A program made the translations under genes and the position numbers. A stretch of DNA of 6,767 nt from Oscillospiraceae bacterium (GTDB lineage Bacteria > Bacillota > Clostridia > Oscillospirales > Oscillospiraceae): NCBI GenBank assembly GCA_020025345.1, contig JAHHSH010000079.1, positions 1 through 6,767 of the forward strand. The letters are read 5' to 3'. Shown piece by piece: positions 6,468-6,767 of the stretch; positions within the stretch are counted from its first letter, which is position 1, and the number at the start of each line of letters is the position of its first letter. Under the pieces are notes generated by a model that was not told the origin of the DNA, made no database searches, and worked only from the letters and a program-made list of their open reading frames with translations.

Positions 6468-6767
6468 TCATCCTCCAATCTCGTTCATGTTTCGTCCTGC
6501 GTGGCTGCGATGCTCCGGGGAGAGTTCGCCGTGCCAACGTGGTTTGTTTTCAATCGCCTGCCGCAGCTTCTCCACCATCTCCGCCTCGCTGCAGCCCTTA
6601 ATATTGATTTCATCCGGGGCGTGGAGACAGGGTTTCAGCTTCCCATCGGCAGTAAGACGGATGCGGTTGCAATCGGCGCAGAAGTGGGCGCTGACAGGAC
6701 TGATCAGCCCCACGCAGCCCTTACTTCCCGGCAGACGATAGAGCTGTGCTACGCCGCCGTCAGCAGG
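6468..6767 (-). CDS. moaA: GTP 3',8-cyclase MoaA, C-terminal part (5' end beyond window)
   Basis: Only the last 99 codons are present; the frame stays open to the right edge. MoaA is a radical SAM enzyme that starts molybdenum cofactor synthesis by rearranging GTP. The N-terminal radical SAM cluster lies outside. What is seen is the second [4Fe-4S] cluster that binds substrate, CX2CX13C, in HFCADCNRIRLTADGKLKPC. The GLISPVSAHFC lead and the C-terminal NEIGG are also diagnostic; the terminal Gly-Gly is needed for activity in studied MoaA proteins. A GTG at 6713 is an internal Val, not a start, because family residues continue upstream of it. The gene leads the operon in this window and ends two bases before moaC. 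Confidence 0.95.
   Translation of the reverse strand, partial: PADGGVAQLYRLPGSKGCVGLISPVSAHFCADCNRIRLTADGKLKPCLHAPDEINIKGCSEAEMVEKLRQAIENKPRWHGELSPEHRSHAGRNMNEIGG
6472..6476 (-). promoter_or_regulatory. Ribosome binding site that sets the moaC start
   Basis: GGAGG lies six bases before the ATG at 6465 and zero bases before the ATG at 6471. It falls within the last codons of moaA, a common arrangement for coupled genes. Confidence 0.65.

Noticed and set aside
6466..6537. Longer moaC from a TTG at 6537
   Set aside because: It would run deep into moaA. The ATG at 6465 has ideal GGAGG spacing and gives E. coli-like residue numbering.
5482..6741. 419-residue open frame on the plus strand across the moa genes
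   Set aside because: It covers three minus-strand genes with intact catalytic motifs. Its length follows from their GC-rich codons.

Overview
The window looks like chromosomal DNA of a Gram-positive anaerobe of the class Clostridia, plausibly Oscillospiraceae (Flavonifractor/Pseudoflavonifractor-like). This rests on strong GGAGG-type ribosome binding sites, GC-rich coding with a sharply AT-rich promoter region, a secreted GLUG-repeat protein paired with an MMPL-type transporter, and a compact moaA-moaC-mogA cluster. The taxonomic call is inference; no rRNA or tRNA is present.

Layout. Positions 1-2192 (minus) hold a secreted GLUG-repeat protein whose 3' end lies beyond the left edge. Positions 2185-4680 (minus) hold an 831-residue RND/MMPL transporter that overlaps the GLUG gene by 8 nt. 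Positions 4681-4856 are an AT-rich divergent regulatory region with two overlapping promoters that share a palindromic -10, a TTAGACA-N2-TGTCTAA operator candidate, and a tandem direct repeat in the tetR leader. Positions 4857-5435 (plus) hold a TetR-family repressor. A strong hairpin terminator at 5447-5478 separates it from the convergent molybdenum cofactor genes on the minus strand: mogA (5488-5982), moaC (5986-6465) and the 3' part of moaA (6468-6767, cut by the right edge). No gene-free stretch exceeds 300 bases.

How the parts fit. The TetR regulator probably represses itself and the mmpL-GLUG transcript through the single palindrome. The transporter and the secreted protein appear to be made together by translational coupling, suggesting a cell-envelope module induced by an unknown ligand. 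The moa genes form an ordinary housekeeping operon: MoaA and MoaC convert GTP to cPMP, and MogA adenylates molybdopterin before molybdate insertion.

The most interesting material is the MMPL-GLUG pair: the long helical insert between two GLUG blocks, the cysteine ladder at about 28-residue spacing, the seven tetrapeptide repeats in the transporter tail, and the compact divergent control region. I see no CRISPR array, insertion sequence or phage gene.
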